Assembly (NCBI RefSeq): GCF_018917965.1
Contig: NZ_JAHLPP010000002.1
Coordinates: 186,001-250,000 of the forward strand
DNA length: 64,000 nt
DNA from: Pseudoflavonifractor sp. MSJ-37
Lineage (GTDB): Bacteria > Bacillota > Clostridia > Oscillospirales > Oscillospiraceae
Direction: 5' to 3'
Part shown: one piece after another, positions 1 to 8,339 of the stretch
Numbering within the stretch: the first letter of the stretch is position 1
Layout of the letters: every line of letters begins with the position of its first letter
Translations under genes and position numbers: made by a program
Notes under the pieces: model-generated
Databases searched by the model: none
Told to the model about the DNA's origin: nothing
Seen by the model: the letters and a program-made list of their open reading frames with translations, nothing else

Positions 1-536
1 AGGGCGTGCAGGACGCTCTCCAGCAGGTCCTCGGGCTCGGGCAGCTTGCCGGGGCCCACCGCGCCGCAGGCCAGACGGCCGGAGGCGGGCTCCAGGATCT
101 CCCACCCGTAGCGGCGGAGGGCGGCCAGGTTGTCCTGAGTCACCGGGTTGAGATACATCTTGGTGTTCATGGCCGGGGCCGCCAGCTTGGGGCAGTCGCA
201 GGCCAGCACCGTGGTGGTGAGCATATCGTCGGCGATGCCGTGGGCCAGCTTGGCCAGCACGTTGGCCGTGGCTGGAGCGATCAGCACCAGATCCGCCTTG
301 TCCGCCAGCGCGATGTGCTCCACCTGATAGGTGTGGTTCCGGTCGAAGGTGTCGGTGACGGTCCGGTTGCCCGTCAGGTGCTCGAAGGTCAGGGGCGTGA
401 TGAACTCCGTGGCATTCTTCGTCATGACGACCTGCACGTCGCAGTGCTGCTTCACCAGGGCGGAGGCCAGCGCCGCTGCCTTGTAGCAGGCGATCCCGCC
501 GGTGACGCCCAGCAGTACGGTCTTTCCCTTCAGCAT
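1..536 (-). CDS. coaBC: Bifunctional phosphopantothenoylcysteine decarboxylase/phosphopantothenate-cysteine ligase, 5' part
   Basis: Joins cysteine to 4'-phosphopantothenate and decarboxylates the product, two steps of CoA synthesis in the cytoplasm. Only the N-terminal 178 residues lie in the window; the gene runs off the left edge. Seen: the flavoprotein start GVTGGIACYKAA (residues 10-21), the catalytic-type His in VEHIALA (His74), the PAMN motif (121-124) and the substrate clamp SGRLACGAVGPGKLPE with its cysteine. These define the CoaC half. The start ATG at 536 has a GAGGG ribosome site. It is divergent from panT-coaX, so CoA genes sit on both sides of one promoter region. The CoaB half is inferred from the family. 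Confidence 0.93.
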   Translation of the reverse strand, partial: MLKGKTVLLGVTGGIACYKAAALASALVKQHCDVQVVMTKNATEFITPLTFEHLTGNRTVTDTFDRNHTYQVEHIALADKADLVLIAPATANVLAKLAHGIADDMLTTTVLACDCPKLAAPAMNTKMYLNPVTQDNLAALRRYGWEILEPASGRLACGAVGPGKLPEPEDLLESVLHA

Positions 537-579
537 ATGGATCCCTCGTTTCCTGCCCGAACGGGCATTTTTCCTGCTT

Positions 580-608
580 AGTATACCAGATCTCCCCGCC
601 GATGTAAA
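580..608 (-). promoter_or_regulatory. coaBC promoter
   Basis: Reverse-strand -35 TTTACA (603-608), 17 bp spacer and -10 TATACT (580-585), about 45 bp before the coaBC start codon. Confidence 0.7.
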
Positions 609-652
609 CGCCGCTCAAACTAAACGGCCGCGTACGAATATGCTCCGTCCCC

Positions 653-681
653 TTGCGTTCGCCAGACGCTTCCTTTATAAT
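653..681 (+). promoter_or_regulatory. panT-coaX promoter
   Basis: -35 TTGCGT (653-658), 17 bp spacer and a perfect -10 TATAAT (676-681). It gives a leader of about 145 nt before panT. I recognise no riboswitch in that leader. Confidence 0.7.
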
Positions 682-832
682 ATCAGGCTGTATACGGACG
701 GTCTTGGACCGCGGTCGCCGCTGTACCCGCCGCGCGGGACGGCAGGCGCCCAAGGGACGGTCCGGGATACGCCGTAAATCTTATCCACGCTGTATCTCTC
801 AGAGGGAGAGAACGGCAGCAGGAGGTCATTTT

Positions 833-1495
833 ATGAACGGTACCATCACCACCCGCGCTGAGCGGAGCACGTCGATCCACGACATGGTGCTCCTCTCCCT
901 GTTCACAGCCATCATCATCCTGATGGCGTGTACGCCTCTGGGTCTCATCGACCTGCCCATCATCAAGGCCACGATCCTCCACATCCCCGTGATCATCGGG
1001 GCGATCCTGCTGGGTCCCGGCCGCGGCGCGTTCCTGGGCGCGGTGTTCGGTCTCACCAGTCTGGTGAAGAACACCATGATCCCCGGCGTGCTCTCCTTTG
1101 CCTTCTCGCCCCTGATCCCGGTGCCCGGCACGGACCACGGGAGCCTGTGGGCTCTGTTCATCTCCATGGTGCCCCGGATGCTGATCGGCCCGGGCGCCTG
1201 GGCCGTGTACACCGGCCTGCATAAGCTGCTGGGCCGCAAGACCGCCGCCCGCGGTCTGGAGGCCGCCGTGGCCGGTGCGTCCGGCGCCATCATCAACACC
1301 GCTCTGGTCATGGGCACCATGGGCTCCGTCCTGCGGGACGGCTATGCCGCCGCCAAGGGCATCCCCGTGGATGCCGTCACCTCCGCCGTCATGGCGGTGG
1401 TCCTGGCCAACGGCGTGCCCGAGACCGTGGCCGCCGCCGTGCTGGTCCCCGCGATCGTGGTGCCGCTCCAGAAGGCCCTGAAGCGGGACGCCTGA
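833..1495 (+). CDS. panT: ECF transporter substrate-binding S component, probably for pantothenate
   Basis: Integral membrane protein of 220 residues with about six hydrophobic helices, of the ECF-transporter S-component type. Such proteins capture a vitamin and rely on a shared energising module, not present here. The pantothenate assignment is from context: coaX starts 28 bp downstream on the same strand and coaBC lies just upstream. The start was set at ATG 833 because AGGAGG stands nine bases before it; an earlier in-frame start would add an unlikely arginine-rich leader. Seen: glycine-rich loop LLGPGRGAFLGAVFG and several Ala/Val helices at the C-terminus. A different vitamin cannot be excluded. 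Confidence 0.8.
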   Translation: MNGTITTRAERSTSIHDMVLLSLFTAIIILMACTPLGLIDLPIIKATILHIPVIIGAILLGPGRGAFLGAVFGLTSLVKNTMIPGVLSFAFSPLIPVPGTDHGSLWALFISMVPRMLIGPGAWAVYTGLHKLLGRKTAARGLEAAVAGASGAIINTALVMGTMGSVLRDGYAAAKGIPVDAVTSAVMAVVLANGVPETVAAAVLVPAIVVPLQKALKRDA

Positions 1496-1523
1496 CTGAT
1501 CCCATCCGAAGGAGCGTGACGAC

Positions 1524-2294
1524 ATGATCCTGGCTCTCGATGTCGGCAATACGAATACCGTCGTGGGCGGCTTCGAGGACGGCGTCCTCCGGTTCAGCCT
1601 GCGGATGCAGAGCGACCGGAGCAAGACGCTGGACGAATACGTCCTGCTCCTCCGGGGGCTTCTGGCGGACAAGGGGGTGGACCTCTCCCATGTGGAGGGC
1701 GGCATCCTCTCCAGCGTGGTGCCGGAGCTCCGGTATCTGCTGGGCAAGTCCATGGAGGTCCTCACCGGGAAGCGGTTCCTGGTGGTCAGCCATAAAATGG
1801 ATCTGGGCGGGATGCGGATCCTCACGGACATCCCCTCCCAGCTGGGCGCGGATCTGCTGGTGGACGCGGCGGCGGCCCTGTCCCTGTTCCGGCCGCCTCT
1901 GGTGATCTTCGACATGGGCACCGCCACCACCATGTCGGTGCTGGACGCCAACGGCGACTATATCGGCGGCGTGATCGTCCCCGGCCTGCGGCTTTCCATG
2001 GACGCTCTGTCCAGCCGGGCGGCCCAGCTCCCCTTCATCAACATGGAGGAGCCGCCGGAGCGCCTGATCGGCACCAACACCGTGGACTGCATGAAGGCCG
2101 GCGCGATCTACAGCAACGCCGCCATGATCGACGGTCTGGTGGACCGGGTGGAAGAAGAATTGGGACAGCCGGTGACGGTCGCGGCCACTGGCGGCCTCAT
2201 GGGCGTGGTCCTGCCCTTCTGCAAACATGAGATCCACTACGACAAGGACCTGCTCCTGCTTGGGCTCTGGAAGCTCTACGAGCGGAACAAGTGA
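1524..2294 (+). CDS. coaX: Type III pantothenate kinase
   Basis: Phosphorylates pantothenate, the first committed step of CoA synthesis; the type III enzyme is insensitive to CoA feedback and needs a monovalent cation. 256 residues, normal length. Seen: ASKHA-fold phosphate motifs DVGNTNT (6-12) and DMGTATT (130-136). The family's GADR motif reads GADL here (108-111); the Asp is kept. RBS GGAG precedes the ATG. It follows panT by 28 bp, presumably in one transcript, and is followed at once by a strong terminator. Confidence 0.95.
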   Translation: MILALDVGNTNTVVGGFEDGVLRFSLRMQSDRSKTLDEYVLLLRGLLADKGVDLSHVEGGILSSVVPELRYLLGKSMEVLTGKRFLVVSHKMDLGGMRILTDIPSQLGADLLVDAAAALSLFRPPLVIFDMGTATTMSVLDANGDYIGGVIVPGLRLSMDALSSRAAQLPFINMEEPPERLIGTNTVDCMKAGAIYSNAAMIDGLVDRVEEELGQPVTVAATGGLMGVVLPFCKHEIHYDKDLLLLGLWKLYERNK

Positions 2295-2302
2295 ACAGCA
2301 TC

Positions 2303-2349
2303 GAGGCCCTGCCCGGAGCGTCCGCTCCGGGCAGGGCCTCTTCGTTTTC
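2303..2349 (+). terminator. Intrinsic terminator after coaX
   Basis: A 17-bp GC-rich inverted repeat starting GAGGCCCTGCCCGG with a 4-nt loop, followed by TTCGTTTT on the forward strand. Confidence 0.9.
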
Positions 2350-2357
2350 CCGTCCGT

Positions 2358-4292
2358 TCACAGTGCCGTCAGGCGGCAGGGGAGTCCTCTTGCCAGAGTG
2401 GAGGGGATCTTGGTCCCCACGCCCTCCCGCGCCGGGAGCAATTCCGCCGAACTGGCCTCGCAGACCGGCCGGCCTTCCCCGGCCAGATAGCGCCAGCCGG
2501 ACAGGACCGCCACAGTCCCCAGTGCCATGCCTTCCACGATCCTGGCCGTCTGGATGACCGCCCCCCAGGGCGTTTCGATCCTGACGCGTTGTCCCGTGTG
2601 GATCCCCTCCGCTGACGCGGCATCCGGCGCGATCCAGACCTCCGGACTGGTCCCACGGCCCAGCTCCCGTCCCTGGCTCAGATAGAGCCACCCCGGCTTA
2701 TAACAGGTACAGTACCAGGGCCAGCCCTCCCGTCGGACCGGTGGGCGATACTGGGGTGGGGGCGGAAGCTGTGAAGGCGGTGTCTGCCGTTCCAACGGTC
2801 TGCCATCCTCCGCAGATCCACAGTCTCTGGTCCCCGCTTTCTGGAGCGTATCCAGATCGAGGCCATATGGCTCCAGGATCCATTCCCAGAACGCGCGTCC
2901 ATCCTTCCATGGCCACGAGAGTCCCGCCGCAGAGGCGATCGCGCCCAAAGTCTCCGCCTCATGGCGTCCGTCCGGGACCTCAGTCCCATAGACCCGCGGC
3001 GTCCAGGCCCGGACGATACCGTCCCGCCCCAGTTCCACATAGTCTGACTCCAGATAGGTCATCGCGGGGAGGACCAGATCTGCCAGTCGAGCCGTCGGCG
3101 TCATCCAATAATCCATGACCACCAGCAGCTCCAACGCGGAGAGCCGTTCCGTCGTCTCCCTGCCTCCGGCCCAAGACTGGACCGGATTAGAGGCCACACA
3201 GAGCCCTGCCCGGATGACGCCCCGATCGATGCCATCCAGGATATGGCTGCTTCCGAACCATGGGAAGGACTCTCGCTGTCCTTGAGGCCGATGCGCCAGA
3301 TAGCGGGCTGTGCAGGCCGCTTCATCCGCCAGCGCCCCGCCGGCGATCTGGTCCCGCGGGTCCGGCGGTGGACAGGGCCTAAGACATCCCGGTCGGTCCC
3401 AATTCCCCGAGAGCGCCGCCAGCAGAGCCAATGCCGTTCCCTTGTCGTAGCTGTCCTCATTCTGATGGAGCGCGTTTCCGCCCATGATACAGGTGGGATG
3501 CTCCAGCAAACGGCGGGCCGTCTCCCGGACCAATGCCGGGGCGACCCCGGTCTCCCGCTCGGTCCAGACCAGATCGTATGGCTCCAGCTCTTCTGCATAG
3601 GGCCATCCTGGCACAGGACGGCAGGAGAGCACCTCCCGCAGGAGTCCCAGCAGGAGGGCCAGATCTGTCCCAGGCCGGATCGGCAGATGGAGTCCTTTTT
3701 TTGCGAAGTAGGTGGGCCGTGGGTCCACTACCGTCACCGGGACACCCCGTCTCTGCGCCTGCCGGACCGCCGCGGCAGCCGCAGGCGCCGTACTGGCCGG
3801 ATCAGAGCCCCAGAGGAGCACATGACCGGTCTCCTCTGTCACCATGGCCTGGACCGGCGTCCCAAGGGCCTCCTCCATAGCCAGATATTGCGGTATATGG
3901 CAGATGTGTCCTGCCCAGGCCATCCAGGGCGTCCCATAGGCGGAGGCGAATCGTCGGACCAAGCCATCCACGATGGGGCGGTCCGCTCCGGTCGCCGTGA
4001 AGAGCGACTCCGGTCCATATCCGCTTCGGATCTGGGCCAACCGCCGTCCGATCTCCCCGATCGCTTCCTCCCAGGATATCGCCTCCCAGCGGCCGTCTCC
4101 CCGGGGACCTACCCGTCTCAGAGGCATCCGGAGTCTGGCCGGATGATCCAGGAGCCGTCCCAGGTCCAAGCCCCGGATGCATGGGATCACGCCGGGCGCC
4201 GGATGGAGCGCATGGCCCTTTTCTGTCTGCTCCAGCAGGAGCGTGCAGTGCCGCCCACAGACCTGGCACCGCACAGAGCGGCTCTCTGTCAT
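2358..4292 (-). CDS. Cytoplasmic molybdopterin (DMSO-reductase superfamily) oxidoreductase
   Basis: 644 residues. Seen: an N-terminal [4Fe-4S] site with Cys9, Cys12, Cys16 and Cys38; a candidate Mo/W-ligand Cys131 in GHICHIPQ, at the position occupied by Sec/Cys in formate dehydrogenase-like enzymes; and a C-terminal molybdopterin-dinucleotide domain. There is no Tat signal, so it acts inside the cell. A Cys ligand argues against the Ser-type DMSO/biotin-sulfoxide reductases. The substrate is unknown. The start overlaps the stop of the ABC ATPase gene by four bases, so it is the last gene of a transporter operon, and the imported solute may be its substrate or a related compound. The neighbourhood holds no electron-transfer subunit. 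Confidence 0.8.
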   Translation of the reverse strand: MTESRSVRCQVCGRHCTLLLEQTEKGHALHPAPGVIPCIRGLDLGRLLDHPARLRMPLRRVGPRGDGRWEAISWEEAIGEIGRRLAQIRSGYGPESLFTATGADRPIVDGLVRRFASAYGTPWMAWAGHICHIPQYLAMEEALGTPVQAMVTEETGHVLLWGSDPASTAPAAAAAVRQAQRRGVPVTVVDPRPTYFAKKGLHLPIRPGTDLALLLGLLREVLSCRPVPGWPYAEELEPYDLVWTERETGVAPALVRETARRLLEHPTCIMGGNALHQNEDSYDKGTALALLAALSGNWDRPGCLRPCPPPDPRDQIAGGALADEAACTARYLAHRPQGQRESFPWFGSSHILDGIDRGVIRAGLCVASNPVQSWAGGRETTERLSALELLVVMDYWMTPTARLADLVLPAMTYLESDYVELGRDGIVRAWTPRVYGTEVPDGRHEAETLGAIASAAGLSWPWKDGRAFWEWILEPYGLDLDTLQKAGTRDCGSAEDGRPLERQTPPSQLPPPPQYRPPVRREGWPWYCTCYKPGWLYLSQGRELGRGTSPEVWIAPDAASAEGIHTGQRVRIETPWGAVIQTARIVEGMALGTVAVLSGWRYLAGEGRPVCEASSAELLPAREGVGTKIPSTLARGLPCRLTAL

Positions 4293-5056
4293 CCGATGCG
4301 CTCCTCCCGGTCCAGCTTCCGCAGGAACTGGCGGACCCGCTCATGAGTCGGGTGCTCCAGCACCTGCTCCGGCGGCCCTTCCTCCAAGACGCGCCCCTCC
4401 TCCAGGAAGACCACCCGGTCCGCCGCCTCTCTGGCGAACGCCATCTCATGGGTGGCGATCAACATCGTGGTATGGACGGCGGCAAGGTCTCGGAGCACCG
4501 CCAGCACCTCACCCACCAGTTCCGGGTCGAGCGAGGAGGTGGGCTCATCAAAGAGGAGCACATCCGGCTCTACCGCCATGGCCCGGGCGATCCCGATGCG
4601 CTGCTGCTGGCCGCCGGAGAGCCGGGAGGGATAGCTGTCCGCCTTGTCTGCGAGCCCCACCCGTTCCAGGAGCGTCATCGCCTTCGTCCTGGCGGTCTCC
4701 TTATCGATCCTTTGCACAACGGTCATAGGCTCCATGATGTTCTCCAGGGCAGTCTTGTTGCGGAATAGGCTGTAATTCTGGAACACCATCCCCGTCCGTC
4801 CCCGCAGTTCATAAACATCCCGGGTCCTGGGGCGTGGCGCCCGGACGACGCAAGGCCCGATCCGGATCGTTCCCTCGTCCGGCCGCTCCAGATAGTTCAG
4901 GCACCGAAGCAGAGTAGATTTTCCCGTCCCGGAGGGCCCGATCAGCGCCACTGTCTCTCCTCGCGCCATATCAAGATCGATCCCCCGCAGGACTTCCAGT
5001 GGACCGAACGATTTTTTCAACCCCCTGACTGCCAGCATCGGCTCAGTATTTTTCAT
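4289..5056 (-). CDS. Polar amino-acid ABC transporter, ATP-binding protein
   Basis: ATPase that powers uptake by the permease encoded just upstream. 255 residues, typical for the GlnQ/TcyN family. Seen: Walker A GPSGTGKST (40-48), signature LSGGQ (146-150), Walker B LLFDEPTSSLD with Asp170 and Glu171. It overlaps the permease gene by 14 bases at its start and the molybdoenzyme gene by four bases at its stop, so translation is probably coupled across the operon. The family clearly indicates amino-acid or amino-acid-like import; the exact solute is not readable. Confidence 0.92.
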   Translation of the reverse strand: MKNTEPMLAVRGLKKSFGPLEVLRGIDLDMARGETVALIGPSGTGKSTLLRCLNYLERPDEGTIRIGPCVVRAPRPRTRDVYELRGRTGMVFQNYSLFRNKTALENIMEPMTVVQRIDKETARTKAMTLLERVGLADKADSYPSRLSGGQQQRIGIARAMAVEPDVLLFDEPTSSLDPELVGEVLAVLRDLAAVHTTMLIATHEMAFAREAADRVVFLEEGRVLEEGPPEQVLEHPTHERVRQFLRKLDREERIG

Positions 5057-5741
5057 TCCATCTCGCCTCCACTCGGTTTTGGATCAGGGACAGCCCGCCG
5101 ATCAGGACCCAATAGATCAGGATAGACGCCGTATAGGGCTCCAGGAAACGCCAGGTCGTGCTGGTCTCCTGCTTGACCACGCCCATGATGTCCTTCAGTG
5201 TGATCGTAAAGCCAATGGCCGTGGATTTGATCAGATTGATGAAGTCGTTCCCCAGACTGGGCAGAGCCACCCGGAACGCCTGAGGCAGGATGATCCTCCG
5301 GGCGGCCTGTACCGGGTGCATCCCGATCGAGAGCGCCGCCTCATACTGGCTCCGATCCACCGAATTGAGGGCGCCGCGGATGTTCTCTGACATATAGGCT
5401 GAGTAATTCACCGACAGGGCGATCAGGATGGCCTGGAAGGGGGAGAGGTCCTTCACCCAATGGCTCACCTGCGCAAAGCCGTAGTAAAACAGATAGAGCT
5501 GGGCGATAAAGGGCGTACAGCGAAAAAACGACACATACACCCTTGTCAGCGGCGAGAGCACCGGTACGCGGTACTGCCGGAACAGTGCCAGGATGATGCC
5601 CAGCAGGAGCGCTAAGATCAGAGAGAGCAGAGAGATCAGCAGCGTGCGGGGGATATATGGGAGGATCTTGGGGAAGAGGTGGAAAAAGTAGTCTGGGTCA
5701 AAGTCGATGCCGCCGACAGCGGCCAAGATCGGATATGACAT
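5043..5741 (-). CDS. Polar amino-acid ABC transporter, permease
   Basis: Membrane subunit of 232 residues of the HisM/GlnP type. Seen: about five transmembrane segments and the EAA loop EAALSIGMHPVQAARR, which docks the ATPase, followed by the typical LPQAFR. ATG 5741 was chosen because GGAGGG precedes it; the longer frame would add a charged, non-membrane leader. A stem-loop separates it from the binding-protein gene upstream, which probably lowers permease expression relative to the binding protein. Confidence 0.9.
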   Translation of the reverse strand: MSYPILAAVGGIDFDPDYFFHLFPKILPYIPRTLLISLLSLILALLLGIILALFRQYRVPVLSPLTRVYVSFFRCTPFIAQLYLFYYGFAQVSHWVKDLSPFQAILIALSVNYSAYMSENIRGALNSVDRSQYEAALSIGMHPVQAARRIILPQAFRVALPSLGNDFINLIKSTAIGFTITLKDIMGVVKQETSTTWRFLEPYTASILIYWVLIGGLSLIQNRVEARWNEKY

Positions 5742-5768
5742 GGCGCCCTCCTGGAAGCAAAAATGGAA

Positions 5769-5802
5769 GCCGCCCTGCCGCGGCATTCCCGGCAGGGCGG
5801 CT
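5769..5802 (-). terminator. Intercistronic stem-loop (partial terminator) between binding protein and permease
   Basis: 12-bp perfect stem GCCGCCCTGCCG with a 10-nt loop; on the reverse strand it is followed by TTCCATTTTTG. Its position after a binding-protein gene and before the permease gene is typical of mRNA-stabilising or attenuating hairpins. Confidence 0.65.
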
Positions 5803-5826
5803 GGAGCCGAACGTTATAGCCTCAGG

Positions 5827-6684
5827 TCAGTCCACTTCCATGGGGTCGAAGCCAAACCACTTCACCGCGGTCTCGTGGAGGAAGCCCTCCTCACGCAGCT
5901 GGCTCAGGACCTCGTTCACATCGTCCCGCAGGGCCTCTCCCTCCGGCGTCTTGTGGAAGGGATAGCCCTCCTCCTCGGTGTAGATAGGCTCGCCCACCGC
6001 CTTGATGGCCAGACCGGACTCCTTCTTCACCGTGTCGATGTGGAGGGCAGACATGACGCTGGCATCCACGCGGCCGCTGACCACGTCACCGGGCACCACA
6101 GAGCTGTCCTCATAATCCACGACTTCGATCTTTCCTTCAGGGTCCATCTCCGCAATGTAGTCGTTCGCGATCTCACCGGCTGTCAGGCCGATCTTCTTGC
6201 CATACAGATCCTCTACGGAATGGATGGTATCATCGTCCTCTGCCACGATCAGGCGGTAGGGCACATAAAAGTATACATCAGAGAAGTTATAGACCTTCTC
6301 GCGCTCCGCATTGATGCCGATCTGATCGGCGGCGGTATCCACCTTGCCGCTCTCCAGCAGGCCCATCATGCCGGGGAAGTCAGCCTCCACCCAGTCGATC
6401 TCCCGATCCAGACGCTTGCCGATCTCGGTCCAGACATCGATCTCAAAGCCCTCCAGTTCCCCTTTGTCATTCGTCTGGGAAAAAAAAGCATGGCTTCCGG
6501 TAGTCGCCACTTTGATGGGACCGTCAGAGCCCACGGCGGCGGACTCCACAACGGCGGAGGTCTCTGCGGGAGCCGCAGAGGCCGTAGGGACAGCGCTGCT
6601 TCCGGAGCCGGAGCAGGCCGTCAGGCCGAGGCCTCCGACCACGGCGGTGAGCAGGAGTCCGGACAGAGAACGTTTCAGTAACAT
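5827..6684 (-). CDS. Polar amino-acid ABC transporter, substrate-binding lipoprotein
   Basis: 285-residue extracytoplasmic solute receptor, first gene of the transporter-molybdoenzyme operon. Seen: signal peptide ending in the lipobox LTAC with Cys24 as lipidation site, a Ser/Ala/Thr-rich linker, then an SBP_bac_3 domain (IKVATTGSHAFFSQ..., GFEIDVWTEIGKRL, VDTAADQIGIN, KKIGLTAGEIANDY). The family binds polar amino acids, cystine and close analogues; the ligand is not identifiable by eye. RBS AAAGGAGA precedes the ATG. Confidence 0.9.
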   Translation of the reverse strand: MLLKRSLSGLLLTAVVGGLGLTACSGSGSSAVPTASAAPAETSAVVESAAVGSDGPIKVATTGSHAFFSQTNDKGELEGFEIDVWTEIGKRLDREIDWVEADFPGMMGLLESGKVDTAADQIGINAEREKVYNFSDVYFYVPYRLIVAEDDDTIHSVEDLYGKKIGLTAGEIANDYIAEMDPEGKIEVVDYEDSSVVPGDVVSGRVDASVMSALHIDTVKKESGLAIKAVGEPIYTEEEGYPFHKTPEGEALRDDVNEVLSQLREEGFLHETAVKWFGFDPMEVD

Positions 6685-6739
6685 GATGATGGGTCTCCTT
6701 TCTTTCTAGACGCAAGAGCATGACGCTCTTTTTCAGAAA

Positions 6740-6768
6740 AGTATACCATCCCGCGATCAGAAAGTAAA
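6740..6768 (-). promoter_or_regulatory. Promoter of the ABC transporter/molybdoenzyme operon
   Basis: Reverse-strand -35 TTTACT (6763-6768), 17 bp, -10 TATACT (6740-6745). Confidence 0.65.
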
Positions 6769-6835
6769 AGAGCGATTTTCTATCTCGCCCATGATATATA
6801 TAGATATTTTAAATACAGAAGTAATGCCGCGCGCG

Positions 6836-6870
6836 ACAAAACGGGAGCGATGCGTCAAGCACGCTCCCGT
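6836..6870 (-). terminator. Terminator after dapH
   Basis: 9-bp stem ACGGGAGCG/CGCTCCCGT with a 12-nt loop, followed on the reverse strand by TTTGTC. It closes the dap operon. Confidence 0.75.
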
Positions 6871-6884
6871 TCCATCTCTATTTA

Positions 6885-7580
6885 TCACAGCGACCGCAGG
6901 GCATCCTGCAAGGCGGTCTTTTGGGTGGTGCCCTCGTCCTTGCGCTCCTTGATGATCCGGGCGGGGACACCGGCCACCACAGCTCCGGCGGGCACGTCCT
7001 GGATCACCACGCTGCCGGCGGCCACCACGGCCCCGCGGCCCACATGGACGCCCTCGATGAGGACCGCGTTGGCCCCCACCAGCACGTCGTCCTCCACGAT
7101 CACCGGCAGGGCGCTGGCTGGCTCCACCACGCCGGCCAGGACCGCGTTGGCCCCGATATGGCAATGCTTCCCCACGGTGGCCCGTCCGCCCAGCACGGCG
7201 CCCATGTCGATCATGGTCCCCTCGCCGACCACGGCGCCGATGTTCAGGATCGCGCCCATCATGATCACGGCGCTGTCCCCGATCTCCACCTGATCCCGGA
7301 TGATCGCGCCCGGCTCGATCCGGGCGTTGATGCTTTTCAGATCCAGCAGAGGGATGGCGGAGTTGCGGCAGCTGTTCTCCACCACCATGTCCTGGATCTT
7401 GTCCGCGTTGGCGGAGAGGATGGGGCCCAGCTCCTTCCAGTCCCCGAACACCACTTTATCGCCCGCGCCGAACACCTGGGCGGAGCCGTAGTCGATGGGG
7501 GACTTCTCCTTGATGGTCACCTTCACCGGGGTCTTTTTCTCGGCGGCGGCGATGTATCGAATGATCTCCTGTGCGTCCAT
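6885..7580 (-). CDS. dapH: Tetrahydrodipicolinate N-acetyltransferase
   Basis: Transfers acetyl from acetyl-CoA to tetrahydrodipicolinate, the entry to the acetylase branch of diaminopimelate/lysine synthesis. 231 residues. Seen: an N-terminal DapH domain ([20 protein letters not shown]) followed by a left-handed beta-helix of hexapeptide repeats ([20 protein letters not shown], then [32 protein letters not shown]). Last gene of dapA-dapB-dapH, so it is under the lysine riboswitch. The N-terminal domain separates it from DapD, the succinylase. Confidence 0.95.
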   Translation of the reverse strand: MDAQEIIRYIAAAEKKTPVKVTIKEKSPIDYGSAQVFGAGDKVVFGDWKELGPILSANADKIQDMVVENSCRNSAIPLLDLKSINARIEPGAIIRDQVEIGDSAVIMMGAILNIGAVVGEGTMIDMGAVLGGRATVGKHCHIGANAVLAGVVEPASALPVIVEDDVLVGANAVLIEGVHVGRGAVVAAGSVVIQDVPAGAVVAGVPARIIKERKDEGTTQKTALQDALRSL

Positions 7581-7601
7581 GGGGACTGCCTCCTTATGAT
7601 A

Positions 7602-8339
7602 TCAGTTGGCCTGGGGGAACAGCAGATCCTCCAGCGCGTAGTACCCGGGCGTTTTCCCGGCCAGCAGGGAAGCGGCCTTCACCGCTCCCGCGGCGAAGAT
7701 CTCCCGGCTGTCGGCCCGGTGGGTCAGATGGAGCTCCTCCTGAGGGCCGTAGAAGGACACGGTATGCATCCCGGCCACCGTGCCGCCCCGGATGGCGTGG
7801 ACCCCGATCTCCCGTGGGTCCCGCCGGCCGCAGTTCCCCTCCCGGCCATAGACCGGCCGGTGGTCGTGGTCCGGATCCACCGCTGACAGCAGGAGCTTGG
7901 CGGTGCCGCTGGGGGCGTCGGCCTTCTTGTTATGGTGGGCCTCCACGATCTCGATGTCGAAATCCCCGCCCAGGGCGGCGGCGGCCTGGGCCGCCAGGCG
8001 GCGGAGCACCGCCACGCCCACGGAGAAGTTGGCGCTGTACAGCACCGGGGCCCGCTCGCCCAGCTGGCGGAGCAGGTCCGTCTGCCGCTCGTCCAGACCG
8101 GTGGTGCCGCAGATCAGGGGCGTGCCCGTCCGGCGGACGTAGGCCGCGATGTGGGGCAGGCTCTCCGGGGAGGAGAAGTCGATCACCGCGCCGGCGCCGC
8201 CCTCCAGTACCTCCAGGTCCCACACATTGCTCCGGTGGAAGGCGGCGGAGATCGTCACATCGCCCCGGGCCTCTGCCACATGGCGGACCGCCAGACCCAT
8301 GCGCCCGGTGCCCACCAGGACCAGATCCAGGGCGCTCAT
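7602..8339 (-). CDS. dapB: 4-hydroxy-tetrahydrodipicolinate reductase
   Basis: NAD(P)H-dependent second step of the dap branch. 245 residues. Seen: Rossmann motif VGTGRMG (9-15), ICGTTGL, and the catalytic signature EAHHNKKADAPSGTA with paired His and Lys. Its ATG overlaps the dapA stop as ATGA, so the two genes are translationally coupled; dapH follows after 21 bp. Confidence 0.96.
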   Translation of the reverse strand: MSALDLVLVGTGRMGLAVRHVAEARGDVTISAAFHRSNVWDLEVLEGGAGAVIDFSSPESLPHIAAYVRRTGTPLICGTTGLDERQTDLLRQLGERAPVLYSANFSVGVAVLRRLAAQAAAALGGDFDIEIVEAHHNKKADAPSGTAKLLLSAVDPDHDHRPVYGREGNCGRRDPREIGVHAIRGGTVAGMHTVSFYGPQEELHLTHRADSREIFAAGAVKAASLLAGKTPGYYALEDLLFPQAN

